Assembly (NCBI RefSeq): GCF_000740895.1
Contig: NC_025261.1
Coordinates: forward strand, 372,001-436,000
Direction: 5' to 3'
Length of the DNA: 64,000 bases
From: Theileria orientalis strain Shintoku
Lineage: Eukaryota; Apicomplexa; Aconoidasida; Piroplasmida; Theileriidae
Part shown: positions 32,587-43,486 of the stretch, in pieces
Position numbering within the stretch: the stretch's first letter is position 1
Layout of the letters: every line of letters begins with the position of its first letter
Program-made: the position numbers and the translations under genes
Notes under the pieces: generated by a model
Databases searched by the model: none
What the model was told of the DNA's origin: nothing
Seen by the model: only the letters and a program-made list of their open reading frames with translations

Positions 32587-33126
32587 AATATCATATGGAA
32601 TAAAAACTAAAGTTTCTAATCCATATAAACTAAGATCTTGGACATAAAAAGTATCATAATCAATATCACTTTTCAAATCAAAAATCCTTTCTTTTCTGAG
32701 TCTTTCTAACTTATAATCAAAATAAAATTCTGGAATCTCATACCAATTATTATTTATTTTTTCAAAATACCTCGTTTGCCTTACAAGATACCTCGTTTGT
32801 CTAATCAGATGACCTAGACTATACACATATGCCAATCTATTCTTTCCATATAACTTATATACTTTCAACAAAGATAGTGTCTCATCATCCAGATCAGATA
32901 CCCACATCGTACTAGGGCCATCCATTATTTTTGTTATGCGAGACCTAATATTTGTGAGATATGATGATACGATATATGCTCCTGTTCCTTCGTTAAATCT
33001 CATCAGCATCAACTCACTTGAATCGCTGTCTAAATTTAAAACATCATTATTGACTGATTCGATATTTCTGTTATAAACCAACACACTCATCAATGTTAGT
33101 GCTTTGTACATAATTAACCTAGCCAT
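32317..33126 (-). CDS. Secreted FAINT-like (DUF529) protein, cluster member 5, mosaic gene
   Basis: Single exon, 269 residues. Hydrophobic start MARLIMYKALTLMSVLVY. Unit 1: IMDGPSTMWVSDLDDE, LSLLKVYKLYGKNRLAYVYS. Then a direct duplication RQTRYLVRQTRYFEK lengthens the unit by seven residues. From YEIPEFYFDYKLERL on, the protein equals member 4 until the second-unit end, and from DDFDVIWERN to the stop it equals member 3, including the non-coding flank. The N-terminal 110 residues are its own. This is the leftmost-transcribed, 5'-most gene of the array. Confidence 0.77.
   Translation of the reverse strand: MARLIMYKALTLMSVLVYNRNIESVNNDVLNLDSDSSELMLMRFNEGTGAYIVSSYLTNIRSRITKIMDGPSTMWVSDLDDETLSLLKVYKLYGKNRLAYVYSLGHLIRQTRYLVRQTRYFEKINNNWYEIPEFYFDYKLERLRKERIFDLKSDIDYDTFYVQDLSLYGLETLVFIPYDIYDIISVCDDFDVIWERNNDSDKCTCIIVHGDLRNSQLIHLHLKINNTHKQMFMRKYEDDWKQTDKEQFYQYLNQLDDQMIVNQMYNNDL
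32392..32748. repeat. Exact 357-bp duplicate of 31269-31625
   Basis: Partner of the repeat in member 4; overlaps the member 3 match by 195 bp. Confidence 0.85.
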
Positions 33127-33980
33127 TTTTGTCTAGACGACATATAATTAGCACACACCACCTGTACACACCGGTATAAAATTTAAACTTATCATTGATT
33201 TACATTTGTATATCAATAACTGTGGAAATTCTAATATTTAACTAATATTAGGACAATTTGATCCTTAATATATCACAATATATTATTACAATTTGTAGAT
33301 CAAGTAGTGTAGTCAATAACGATTACACTAATACTTGGATATTTACTAGCTTTATTCCTATATAATTTCCATTATCAAACTTTTACATTGCTTGTTATAA
33401 CTTTATTTACTATAAAATTGTAAAATATATTATAATGAGAAGTTTTTATTACACAAATAAGATACACATCGATATATACGATACATACACATCTTATTTT
33501 TGTAAACAATCAAGCATATATTATCTGGTTATAACACGAACGGATAAATAATAGTATAAATAAGAGTGATTTGTTATAAATTAGAGGGGTTTGATTATTA
33601 AATAAAATATACACCGTCGTAAAATAATGTTGAATAATATTTATGCAATGGCACCAAATTCCATTTTTCAAGCATACAAAAATTTACTATACTACAATTT
33701 CACGTTAAAATACAAAAGTTAACTAATAATCAAATATTTTTATAATGTGTATGTTGATATTAACTCAACTAGAAGAGAGGAATCGGGTGGCAATATCACA
33801 TGGTTCTTAAATATCTTACATTAAAATCAACACACAACCATTAACACTCATTAAAAACTATTTTTTATAAAAAACACACTTTTCAAAAAACTCGTCCATT
33901 TTACTCCACCTTATAAACTTACTTTTTTGTAGGGGACTTTCTTCAACATCCACTTATTTTATTTGCTTTTAAGCTTTAAT
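33127..33980. other. AT-rich intergenic region at the edge of the FAINT cluster
   Basis: About 850 bp between divergent genes. Very AT-rich on the cluster side; no ORF, repeat or RNA recognised. Confidence 0.5.
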
Positions 33981-34543
33981 ATGCCCAGAGTTAGGACTTT
34001 AAATACCAAGCCTCCTCCGGAAGGCTGGGATTTAATCTCGGAAACCTTGGAATCTCTCGAGGATAAGATGAAGCAGGCTCAGTTGGAATCCGGCGATGGA
34101 AAGAGGCGCACTGAGGTCCTCTGGCCCATTTTCAGGATTCACCACCAGAGATCCCGCTATATTTACGAGATGTTTTATCAAAAGAAGCTAATCTCCCGTA
34201 AGTTTCCCTTTTATTCTCCTACTTATTCCCCAGTCTTCATTTGTCCTCATTTTATCTCTCTCATGATCTTTTTTCCATTTTACTTTATTTTTCTTATTTT
34301 TACTTTGTTTTAGGCGAGTTGTACGACTACTGTGTTCGCGAGGGCTACGCCGATGCCAACTTAATTTCAAAGTGGCGCAAGCAGGGCTACGAATTCCTTT
34401 GCTGCCTTCGCTGTGTTCAGACTTCCGGCCAGAATTTTGGCACCAGCTGCATCTGTCGCGTTCCTAAGCGTGACCTTGAGCCTGGCAAGGTCATTGAATG
34501 TGTTTTGTGCGGTTGTCGTGGCTGTGCCAGCTGCGACTTTTAA
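33981..34543 (+). CDS. BUD31: Pre-mRNA splicing protein BUD31 (G10)
   Basis: Two exons split by an intron of about 118 bp: ...KLIS joined to RELYDYC. ATG 33981 ([19 protein letters not shown]) is the characteristic start. The product is about 148 residues. The Cys-rich C-terminal zinc clusters are intact: [20 protein letters not shown], and the end [16 protein letters not shown]31 is a core component of the activated spliceosome. In keeping with this, the window's genes are intron-rich. Confidence 0.95.
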
Positions 34544-34710
34544 TGTACCATATCTCACCCATGTGTAATCTATTTGAATCGCCTTCGCCTTTCCTCAACA
34601 CACACATACACTCCAAACACACCAACGTCAATATGATAACATGTACTCTTACACATTAATCATTAGTTACGTTTATCAGTTTATTCGTTGAGCATTCTTA
34701 TAATTTTAAT

Positions 34711-34860
34711 GTAGTCGTTGTTATTATACTGGCTGTTGTTGTAGTTGTTATTATACTGGCTGTTGTTGTAGTTGTTATTCTACTGGCTGTTGTTGTAGTT
34801 GCCGTTGTACCTGTTGCACTGGTTGTCATTGTACCTGTTGTTGTATTTGTCGTTTTAGTA
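34711..34860. repeat. 27-bp minisatellite between BUD31 and MPP alpha
   Basis: Near-perfect tandem copies of a 27-bp unit beginning GTAGTTGTTATTATACTGG (34741-34767, 34768-34794), flanked by decayed copies. It lies in the convergent 3' flanks and ends 17 bp before the MPP alpha stop codon. Confidence 0.88.
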
Positions 34861-34876
34861 CTGGTTCTAGTCCTCG

Positions 34877-36840
34877 TCACCTCAGCAACTCGAGTACTAC
34901 ATCTGGGTGCGGGACGGTATCCAGCTTCCCGTGTACCACTACGCTCGGCTTATTATTTCTCAGGTCGTTCACCACCGCCTTCAGCTCCTCTAGCGTGACG
35001 CTGTCTATCAGCCTCTCCAGGTCCTCTGGCTCCAGCACTCTGTTGCAGAACAGCAGCTGTCTTCCCACGTCTTCGCACACTATTGCCTTGTGTTCCAGAC
35101 TCATGTGCAGGAAGGACTTTAAACTGTTTTTCCCCTTGGTAAGCTCCTTGTTAGTCAGTTGTTTCATTCTTTCAAACTCGTCCTTAATTATTGAGAACAC
35201 TTGTGCCAGGTTCCCTGATGCGTATCCTCCGTTGACCACCATGTATATTCCAAAGAGCCCTGTGGTTGAGTGCACTGTGTTAAATGCCATGCAACTTTCG
35301 ACAAACTCGTATCTACAGGTTCATTACATCAGATGTATTACGTTTCACTCATCTTATCCACATATCTGTGTATGACTGTGTACCTGTTGAGCACATTGTT
35401 GTATAAACTCGTTGTCAAGCCTTTTCCTGGGCCACCCGTCGTGAAGCTGCCTCCTCCTCCCAGTATCGACTGCAGCAGTGTTGTCGCTATCACCTGCTTG
35501 CTATCCCATCCTTCCACTGGGTATGCCACTGCAAAGTGAGTAAATGGTGTTTGGCCAGGCTCAAATCTGACTCCTCCCGTGTATTCTGGCTTCAACTTCT
35601 TCTCCTCTGAAATTATTCGTTAATCATTATCTAGAACAATTATCTCTACCCTCTATCCACACAACCTATTTCTCTATAATCAATATCGCCAATCGTGGTT
35701 TCTAGAATTATCATACCTTTCGGGTTCGGTATTGCGTTGTATTCTGCGAATGCTCTCATTGCCCACTTTGACAACTCCTTGAGGTCCAAATTTACTCCTA
35801 CTAGGACACAGTTTTTTGGATAGAAGTGCTTTAGCATGAAATTCCTCATAATTTCCGGAGTGTAGTTTCCTTCGCTTTCCTTCAGGCAGTAGTTATAGTT
35901 TCCCAGCGTATTGTTGTGCCATGCTACGCTGTGCAGGCACTCCGTCACAAACTGGTCGTGGTTTTCCAACATTTTCGTTCTCTTTTCCTCCAGCTTGTGC
36001 TTGTTCGCCTTCAATTCCCAGGGCAGAAACCTAGGAAAGAGCACGTTTCCTACACATCGCATTATTTTGAGAACATTTTCATTGCTATAAGTACCAATAT
36101 GCCTTCCGCCGTAACTATACTGTTCTCGATTTTAACTCTCCTCTAACTTACACTTACCTACTAATATGTTTAACAGGAACGGCAGATCCTGTCTCAGGAA
36201 TTCTGCTTGGTACACTGTGTGTTCTCGAAACGCGTTGCAACTCACGTTTGCTGCCAGCGTTTCCACTGTTTTGATTGTTCTCAGGTGTGACAGGTGTGCT
36301 GTGCTGTAGAAGGCCATGTTCTCCACCATTGAGGACACTCCCTGGTTGTGCCCTTCTTCTTGTGCTGAGCCTGCTCCCACGTACAAGCCCAGGTGCGAAT
36401 CCAGCCCTCCCTTGTCCAACGCTGCTATTCTCAGTCCGTTTTCCAGCTTTGCGTATTGAAACTTGTTATCCACTGGTTTAAAACTCCCTTCTGAGCCTCT
36501 TACGTATATAGACTCTGACATTGGCACGTTTTTAAACGGATTCCCCTCATTCTGCGGCGAACCGAAGTGATAATACTTAAAATCTGGCACCTCTTTGAAA
36601 ACCACGTCCAAATCCTCCTTTACAAAGGGCACTGATGCATAATTTGGAGGCTCCTTGTGTATCTTTTCAAAAGTCTAAGAACATTAAATCAGTGAAGATG
36701 ACATAACTTTGTGTAATACGTTTCAATGTGTTAATTTTAGGCAATTTTGCGCTGTTCTATACTACTCTAACACTTACCGTAAACGTTCTAGTTCCGTTTC
36801 TGGGAATTATCCCAAAAACGCTTCTAATATTTTTCATCAT
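34877..36840 (-). CDS. Mitochondrial processing peptidase alpha subunit
   Basis: Five exons on the minus strand, ATG 36840 (MMKNIRSVFGIIPRNGTRTF, a basic mitochondrial presequence). MPP alpha is the non-catalytic partner that binds presequences for cleavage by MPP beta. Family signs: LYVGAGSAQEE, VENMAFYSTAHLSHLRTI, the position where an active M16 protease has HxxEH and alpha does not, and the glycine-rich loop GGGGSFTTGGPGKGLTTS that grips presequences. C-terminal part: LFCNRVLEPEDLERLID and KPSVVVHGKLD. All typical elements are present. Divergent from the helical-repeat gene, whose start is 130 bp away. Confidence 0.93.
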
Positions 36841-36970
36841 ATTTATGATGTTACAAAAGATTTATGTCAATACAGTGATTAATTCTTACGACTAACCCAA
36901 CACAGTTCTGGGTTCAACACAGCAGAATACGTTTCGATTTTATTTACACAGTTGATTTTTTAAATATGAT

Positions 36971-39661
36971 ATGAATACCCTGGTTTCAACTCTAAAAAAC
37001 TCGAGGGTTGGCAAACTTCCTCAAATTGGACTTAGGCTGGTAAACAAGCTTCAGGAAGGACACACATCCGAGAAGTTTTGGTACGTTCTACAATATATAT
37101 ACTGGTTTCAAACTTGCTATTAACATGTTTTTAGGCTCGATTATATCGAATTTGTTAGGAATCCAGAAAATTTCAGGAAACTAAGCCCTCATTCAAAATG
37201 TTTGCTAACGTGTGTTGTCACAAAGATGGAAAGGGATTTATTTAAAAAGACCAGGTCCAGAGATTTGGTACACTCAATATACTCGGATGTTATTAATAAA
37301 AGGTCTATTTTTATGTTAAACCTGGAACTGATTAACATGATTTTGGTTTCTTCCTACACACTAAGGATTCCACTTTCAGACAACCAGCTGGATTTGGTAC
37401 TATTAAGAGCAAATGAGGACATGTGCAAGATTTTTAGTGAGCGTAAGGAGGGTGTCGGCGAGGAAGATGAGCAAAGATACAGGTTCCCTGTTGAGCACTC
37501 TGTGGCCATAATTCACTCTCTGGCAAGCCTGACCAGATGTTTTCCAAGTCACCTTGAAAAGGTGCGCGACTCGGATGCAATAAACAGTGTTGTTAGCCGC
37601 TTAGAGTCGCTGCTGGGATTTGTCAACGCCAGGGAGTTCTCCATGATACTTTTTTCCTTCGACAAGTTAAAACTCTTGACTGATGATACTGGATATAAAT
37701 TTTACAAGTTTGCTCAAAAGATTGACGATTTCGATAGCCAGAGTTTGACAACGAGCTTTTACATTTCTTCAAATAATGTAAAGTTGAAGAACTTGTTTGG
37801 TTTTCTAATGCCGAGGGTCGATTCGATGATTATGACTGGTAGTTCGAGCGTTAACACTAGTCACAATGTGGATAACAGCAATGTCGCAAGATCGGCATCT
37901 GAGAGGAAGACATTGACAGGGAGAGAGTGCTGTAACATATTGTATAGTCTGTTGAGGCGCAACTCGTTCAAGGACAGGCATTACAGGTTCTTAGTTGAAA
38001 GAGCAGGCGACATGAACCTGCAGGAGTTGTGTAACATGTCAAGTCTGTTACTGTCAAAGAACTACCCAGTGGGAGACGATTTTAAAAGAGTCTTTGTAAA
38101 CAAGCTTGTTGGAACAGATTTTAGTAATGTGGTTGTTTTGGACCTTTTAACAATTGCAAACTGTTTTCATGCTTGGAAAATAGAGAACGAGCTGGTTTTA
38201 AAAAGAATGGTAGCCGGCATTTGCAACAACGGTAACTTTATTTTCGGCGATAAATCTGTGTTGCTGCTTCACTACCTGGTGCAGTTGAAATACAACGATT
38301 TGGGATCGTTGCTTAAATTGTTTGATAAGGAGTTCGACTCAAGTAGGATAACTACGTTTCATCACATACTGCTGTATAATTCCATTAACACACTGAGAGT
38401 TCACTTGAACTGTGGTAGTCACGGACCAGGCGAGGAAGTGGAAAGTAGACTCAGCACTGACGCAAGTGTGCTGCATAGCATCTTAGAAAAGGTGCAAAAT
38501 AAACTGGCTAGTGTAAATTTTGGATCCCTGACTAGACTTGATTTGTTGACCCTGGGAAAGTTCTATAACCTTCAGATTCTTGAAAGACTCGCTGAGTTCC
38601 TTAAGGATGATACTTGGAGTCACATGGACATTTGCTTGAACATGCTTAAATACAACTCAGACGCGGAGATAGCAAAAAGGGTCAACATGTTGATCATTAA
38701 TGTAGATGCCGACAGGGCGTTTATGAGAGTGGCTTCTACAAATTCGAGGTCAAGGGGCGATTTGAATGGTGAAATGATGAAATTTAACCATTTTTTAACC
38801 ATGGTTGTCTTATTAAAGAACATTGATGTCCTAAAAAGGGTTTTGAATTCAGCTATTGCAGCTAAGTGCTCTGACTTTGAGGTCATTTTATCCATTGTTA
38901 ACTCCTGTAAGAAATTGCACTTCCTGGACGAAAATGTGAAGAAACTTTTGGAATCGCTCGTTAAATCATTCCATAGCAGTGAATTGCTGGGATATTTTAG
39001 CTGTGTTGATGCTCTTACAAGCGTTAAATTGTACAATGTTAAGAACATGATTTCCGATTTTGTAAATGTTCTGTACCACTTCGACTATCGCAATGACTCA
39101 AACGTGTATGATCACAGTCTCAGTAGGTCCTTAAACACTCTGCATATAGAGAGCATTTACTCATTAACCAATAACAATATCAATAACAACCGTGTTAGTG
39201 TTAGCAATAGCATCAGTGGTAACATTGATGCAAATACGCCTTTAAAGGTAGCTAAAAAGAATGTAGTTGGATACACCGACGGTGGAAACGCAATAGTTGA
39301 ATGTAAAATATTGGATGATAGAACCATTTATGAGTCACTTCTGGTTAGCATATCTAACTTGTGTTTTAACGCAGTTGTCCACCCCTCTGTTCTAATGAAG
39401 TTTATTAGGCATCATATTCACAGTTTGAATGCTAAATCGCCCACTATTCTAAAGTGCCTGGCCACGGACACGAGTATTTTGAAACATTTTACTCTAAGAG
39501 AGTTGCTTTTTATCAACGGCATTCAGCAGCGCACTTATACACACCTGATTGAAACCAATGATGTTCATACTAGTGTCCTTGCTACTTTGGTTAATCTAGG
39601 GATTAATTCGGTGGCAGAGTACCAGGTGCTGGACTATCGCATCGATCTACTAATATTGTAA
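36971..39661 (+). CDS. Large helical-repeat protein, probably mitochondrial (HPR/RAP-like)
   Basis: Two exons (36971-37080, 37135-39661) give 878 residues. It is entirely built of short Leu-rich helical segments, e.g. NLELINMILVSSY, SVAIIHSLASLTRCF, NAREFSMILFSFDKL, LQELCNMSSLLLSKNY, LTIANCFHAWKIENE. This resembles the heptatricopeptide/RAP-type RNA-binding proteins that apicomplexans use to handle mitochondrial rRNA and mRNA fragments. A RAP domain itself is not evident. A low-complexity Asn/Ser stretch (TNNNINNNRVSVSN) lies near residue 740. The N-terminus is basic and might be a presequence. Function is inferred from architecture only. Confidence 0.7.
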
Positions 39662-39790
39662 CAACATACACACCTTGGTATATGTGTGAATGTGTTCATA
39701 CACACTTGTATGTGCGTATATACGTAGACTTGTATGTACACACTTGCGTATATACACAGGTGTATATATACTTGTATATGGGTGTTTTCA
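39662..39790. repeat. Alternating purine-pyrimidine TGTATATACAC-rich tract
   Basis: Short degenerate copies of GTATATACAC and ACTTGTATGT in both orientations, between two convergent gene ends. Confidence 0.6.
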
Positions 39791-39811
39791 GCAAAATTAA
39801 AATACAGGTGT

Positions 39812-40324
39812 TTACATGTCTTCGTACGCCTCGTCGTAGGCCTCGTCCCACGTCCACTTGAGCAGTGGCTGTTCGACGAAGACGTGGTTCGGTATCGGTC
39901 TGTCGACGACCTGGTGCAGGCTCAGGGTCATATAAGGTACGCAGGTACCGTCGCGCAGTCTCGTGTGCATCCTACTCAGCTGACTGTCCATGATTTGCAA
40001 CGTCCTCCTTGCAAGATCGTCGGTATCCTTAAAAATCATTTCCTAAATGTGTTATGTGAAAACAACGTCAAATATTAGTAAAATTTACAGCCAATTCACG
40101 ATATAGATAAATCAAATAAAAATAAATAAATTCAACCAGTAAAAACATACTGTAACTTTTCCTAGGCAAAAATTAGTCTCTTCTATAGCCCAGTTGGGAT
40201 CCTTCTTTTCCAAATCCTTGCTCGAGATATCCTTTCCCGAGTACACGCTGGAAAAGGACCTGGTCTGGAGTCCATTAAATCTTATCTTATTCCCGACTCT
40301 GGATAGCGTCAGTCGGAACATCAT
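39812..40324 (-). CDS. Small putative mitochondrial protein, unknown
   Basis: Two exons (40324-40151, 40042-39812) join in frame at GKVT/EMIFKD to 134 residues. The N-terminus MMFRLTLSRVGNKIRF... TRSFSSVYSG is basic with an SFSS element typical of mitochondrial presequences. The mature part is helical and ends in an acidic, aromatic tail (TWDEAYDEAYEDM). A respiratory complex accessory subunit is possible, but I cannot identify it. Confidence 0.65.
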
Positions 40325-41147
40325 AGAATGTAAAAAATAACAACACATACATGGGGAGGCATAAAGATGTTGATAGTGTATACCATTAAAGTTAAATATC
40401 AATAAATATTAATTTATTAAACGCCAATTTTGTTAAAATACTATGATTACTGGGTAAACAGATTTGTTGAATCTGATTCTATTGACGCTAAACACAAATA
40501 TAATATGTTATAAATCTTTTATACTTCTTCCTAGTTTAAGGTGACATTTTTCGTATTCATATAACAGAAGCAGTGTGTATTTTGTTAAGTGGTCTTTACT
40601 AATATCCATAGTGCCTAATTATTGTATTTTACTTGGTATGAATATAAAGAATAATAAATATAGTCAATCATGGCAATAATAAGCCCATATTTATATATTT
40701 CTCTTTATAATAATTCACAATTTTAATAAAAGTTTATTTGGCACATTTGCTTACCAACTTTGGATCTAAAAATATTACCTACATGATTATTAGCTGCACG
40801 ACTTCAAGTGACATTTTTTTAATATTATATTTGTTTCTAATTAATATTCACCATTTTATATATATTATTCACTAAATTATTTCAATAAATTCACTGTTGT
40901 CTTCATTTTGTGGCATATATGCTGAGTTATAAAATTGTTTTAAGTATTTATTATTTGGGCTTATAATTAATAATGATAATAATTATAACCCCTGATTTTA
41001 TTTGCAAATACACAGTTTCATAATAATTATGCTATCGTATTGCTATTTGTAAGCATTCAGGCTTTAAATTAGAAATATCTCATTTATCACCTTTTGAATC
41101 ATCATTTAGATTTAATTTTTCCTCAAACACGATTGACATTAATAAAA
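40325..41147. other. AT-rich divergent intergenic region
   Basis: About 820 bp between divergent genes. A/T-rich throughout; no ORF with supporting features seen. Confidence 0.5.
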
Positions 41148-42833
41148 ATGGACGAGGAGGATATTAACAATGATATTATGGCTGCTGCTGAGCTCAAATT
41201 AGAGCTAGCACATTCAGTCGTTAAGCCAACGAAAACCAGACCATCCCAAAATGAGGAGGAATCTAGTTCGTCTCCATTTAAACTTTCCAACGTTAAGCCA
41301 TCGAAGTTGGACACAGATGAAAATATCGTGAGTTCGAACCCAGTAATTTCGGGTCTGTTCAGCACCAGGAATCCTCGCGATATAACGAGCGCAGTTGGCT
41401 CGGGCATAAAAAGTATAACTAAAGGGGTGGTTATAGGGACCACCAGCCTAGTCCTCTGTCCGGTGGTTGGAGTAACAAACGACGGAGTGACGGGATTTTT
41501 CAAAGGAGTCGGCGCCGGTGTGCTTGCTGCAATAACACTTCCCCTGGCAGGGATAGGAGTGTCACTCTACCAGGTGGGCCGGGGAGCCCTGAACACGCCC
41601 AAGGCAATCTGCGAAAAGGCCTCCGGAAAGGTCTGGAACAAGGAGAAGAGGGTCTGGGAAGAGAACTGGTACTCTCTGGAGGAAGAGGCGAAGATGCTGA
41701 AGGAATATCGCGAGTCTCACAAGGATGCGGCAGTCTCACCCCCTAACAAGGAGACCTACGAGAACAACACCGACGTGTTCGAGACTGAGCTGTATGAAAT
41801 ATTGCAAGTGCCCCCCAACGCAACTCAGGAAACGATCAGGAGGGCCTACTACAGGCTCGCGAAGAAGTACCACCCCGACAAGAACATGAACGTGGACGGC
41901 GAGGAAGATTTTAACCAGCTGTTCCACAGGCTAGGGGAGGCGTACCAGATCCTGGGCGACGAGCAGAGGCGGAAGAAGTACGACAAGTACGGGCGCTCCG
42001 CAATCAGCGACATGTCGATCATGGACTCGCAGCTCTTCTTCAGCATGCTCTTCGGCTCAGACTCGCTCGAGCCGTACATCGGCAAACTCAGGATGGCGCT
42101 CTACCTGGAGCTCGAGATCAACGAGAACCTCACGCCCACGGCCCACGACTTTGAGAAGCTGCAGCAGGCCAGGGAGGTCGAGATAGCGCTGAACCTGCGG
42201 GAGTTCCTCAGGAGCTTCGTCTGCGGGGAGCTCGACGAGTTCAAGAACCACGTCAGGGCAGTCGCCGAGGACCTGTGCAAGAGCAGCTTCACGGTGGCCA
42301 TCGTGGAGACTCTGGGGTGGACGTACCAGAACTACGCCAAGCAGTACATCGGCAAGCGCTCCTCATTCCTCGGCCTCTCGGGCCGCTTCGCCAAGTCGAA
42401 GCAGAAGACGCGCTCACTCGGCAAGGGCCTGAAGACGTTTTCCTACATGTTCAAAACTGCCGTCCTGGAGAGCGGCAGGCGCGCTGACGACTCCGAGCAG
42501 CCGATTTCCGACGTCGGCGTCAACTACAACGAGGAGAGCATTCCCGTGATCCTGGACGCCATGCTGAACATTTGCCTCATGGACATCCAGAACACCGTCA
42601 GGGCCTCCTGCAAGAGGCTCCTGAAGGACATGTCCGTCGACTCCTCCTGGCGCTTCAGGCGGGCGGAGGCGCTCCAGGAGGCCGGCAACATCTTCCTGCA
42701 GGTAGCTAGGGAGCTGAAGCCGCAGTTTACTGGTGGTCAGTCTACCAACGAGGTCGACCAGTACGTCAACGAGATTAAGGAGCGCAGGCAGGTCCGTAAA
42801 AATGTGCACTATTCAAACGATGCATTCTACTAA
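41148..42833 (+). CDS. DnaJ (Hsp40) protein with DnaJ-X C-terminal domain
   Basis: Single exon, 561 residues from the first ATG (MDEEDINND). The middle carries the J domain: ELYEILQVPPNATQETIRRA, RLAKKYHPDKN (intact HPD) and YQILGDEQRRKKYDKYG. The rest downstream matches the DnaJ-X architecture of yeast Caj1/Djp1-type proteins (FFSMLFGSDSLEPYIG, LAT-like region, then long helices). Upstream of J there is a Gly/Val-rich hydrophobic segment (GVVIGTTSLVLCPVVGVTN, GVGAGVLAAITLPLAGIG), which may associate with membranes. It would recruit and activate an Hsp70; location is not known. GC-rich coding. Confidence 0.9.
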   Translation: MDEEDINNDIMAAAELKLELAHSVVKPTKTRPSQNEEESSSSPFKLSNVKPSKLDTDENIVSSNPVISGLFSTRNPRDITSAVGSGIKSITKGVVIGTTSLVLCPVVGVTNDGVTGFFKGVGAGVLAAITLPLAGIGVSLYQVGRGALNTPKAICEKASGKVWNKEKRVWEENWYSLEEEAKMLKEYRESHKDAAVSPPNKETYENNTDVFETELYEILQVPPNATQETIRRAYYRLAKKYHPDKNMNVDGEEDFNQLFHRLGEAYQILGDEQRRKKYDKYGRSAISDMSIMDSQLFFSMLFGSDSLEPYIGKLRMALYLELEINENLTPTAHDFEKLQQAREVEIALNLREFLRSFVCGELDEFKNHVRAVAEDLCKSSFTVAIVETLGWTYQNYAKQYIGKRSSFLGLSGRFAKSKQKTRSLGKGLKTFSYMFKTAVLESGRRADDSEQPISDVGVNYNEESIPVILDAMLNICLMDIQNTVRASCKRLLKDMSVDSSWRFRRAEALQEAGNIFLQVARELKPQFTGGQSTNEVDQYVNEIKERRQVRKNVHYSNDAFY

Positions 42834-43092
42834 TATTTTACACACGTTCCATCCACTTTTTATTTATTGGCACCCCTATATATACGCGGTCCCATTACTG
42901 AGCCCTCATATTGTTAATAATGTATTTCGTGAATTATACATTTATGCACGGGCCCCGACGTGAGTGCTGTGAAACCGGTCATGGCAATTACCCATGAACG
43001 AAACCATATTAGCCTCACATATCAACACCCTTATATTAAAAGTGTATAATGTATGTGTTATGACATTATTGGAGTTTAAATTCGTTTGCGGA

Positions 43093-43366
43093 TTACCAAT
43101 ACTTGTGGAATCCAATTGTGGTGGCTCTTTCTCGGAAGCACTGGCGGCATATTTCGAGTCCGTACTTCCTTATGAGTCCGTGACGATTAAAACACACGCA
43201 GCTAAATGAATATTCATTAGAAATTCATCATAAATAGGTCAAATATGTGAATATTGCAAATAGGGTATATGGCTACTAATTTATATTCCTAAATACTCCC
43301 AGACACTTACCATTGGTGGCTTCCTTGGCCGTATGTTTTTGGATGTTTGTTGAAAAGGTTACCCAT
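43093..43366 (-). CDS. RPS29: 40S ribosomal protein S29 (uS14)
   Basis: Two exons on the minus strand, 43366-43311 and 43201-43093, joined across TG|C to give 54 residues, the normal length. [18 protein letters not shown] is followed by [15 protein letters not shown] and [14 protein letters not shown], so the four zinc-binding cysteines (CxxC ... CxxC) are intact. Part of the small ribosomal subunit head. It is too short and too split to show as one open frame. Confidence 0.95.
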
Positions 43367-43486
43367 GTCAATACTATACTATATAAAAACGTTAGAATGA
43401 TATATTCCTAACACCACCCCATTGTGGTAAGGATCTAATTAACACATATGATGTACGTATTACATTAGAGTTCTCCCGGCTCTCGA

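Noticed and set aside
27374..33126. Alternative that the five tandem genes are SVSP or Tpr family members
   Set aside because: They lack the Pro/Gln-rich repeats of SVSPs and the multi-span membrane layout of Tpr proteins; two FAINT-like units after a signal peptide fit better.
34698..34880. Thr-rich 60-codon minus frame
   Set aside because: It is translation of the 27-bp minisatellite.
42994..43209. 71-codon plus-strand frame
   Set aside because: Antisense to RPS29 exon 2, which is certain.
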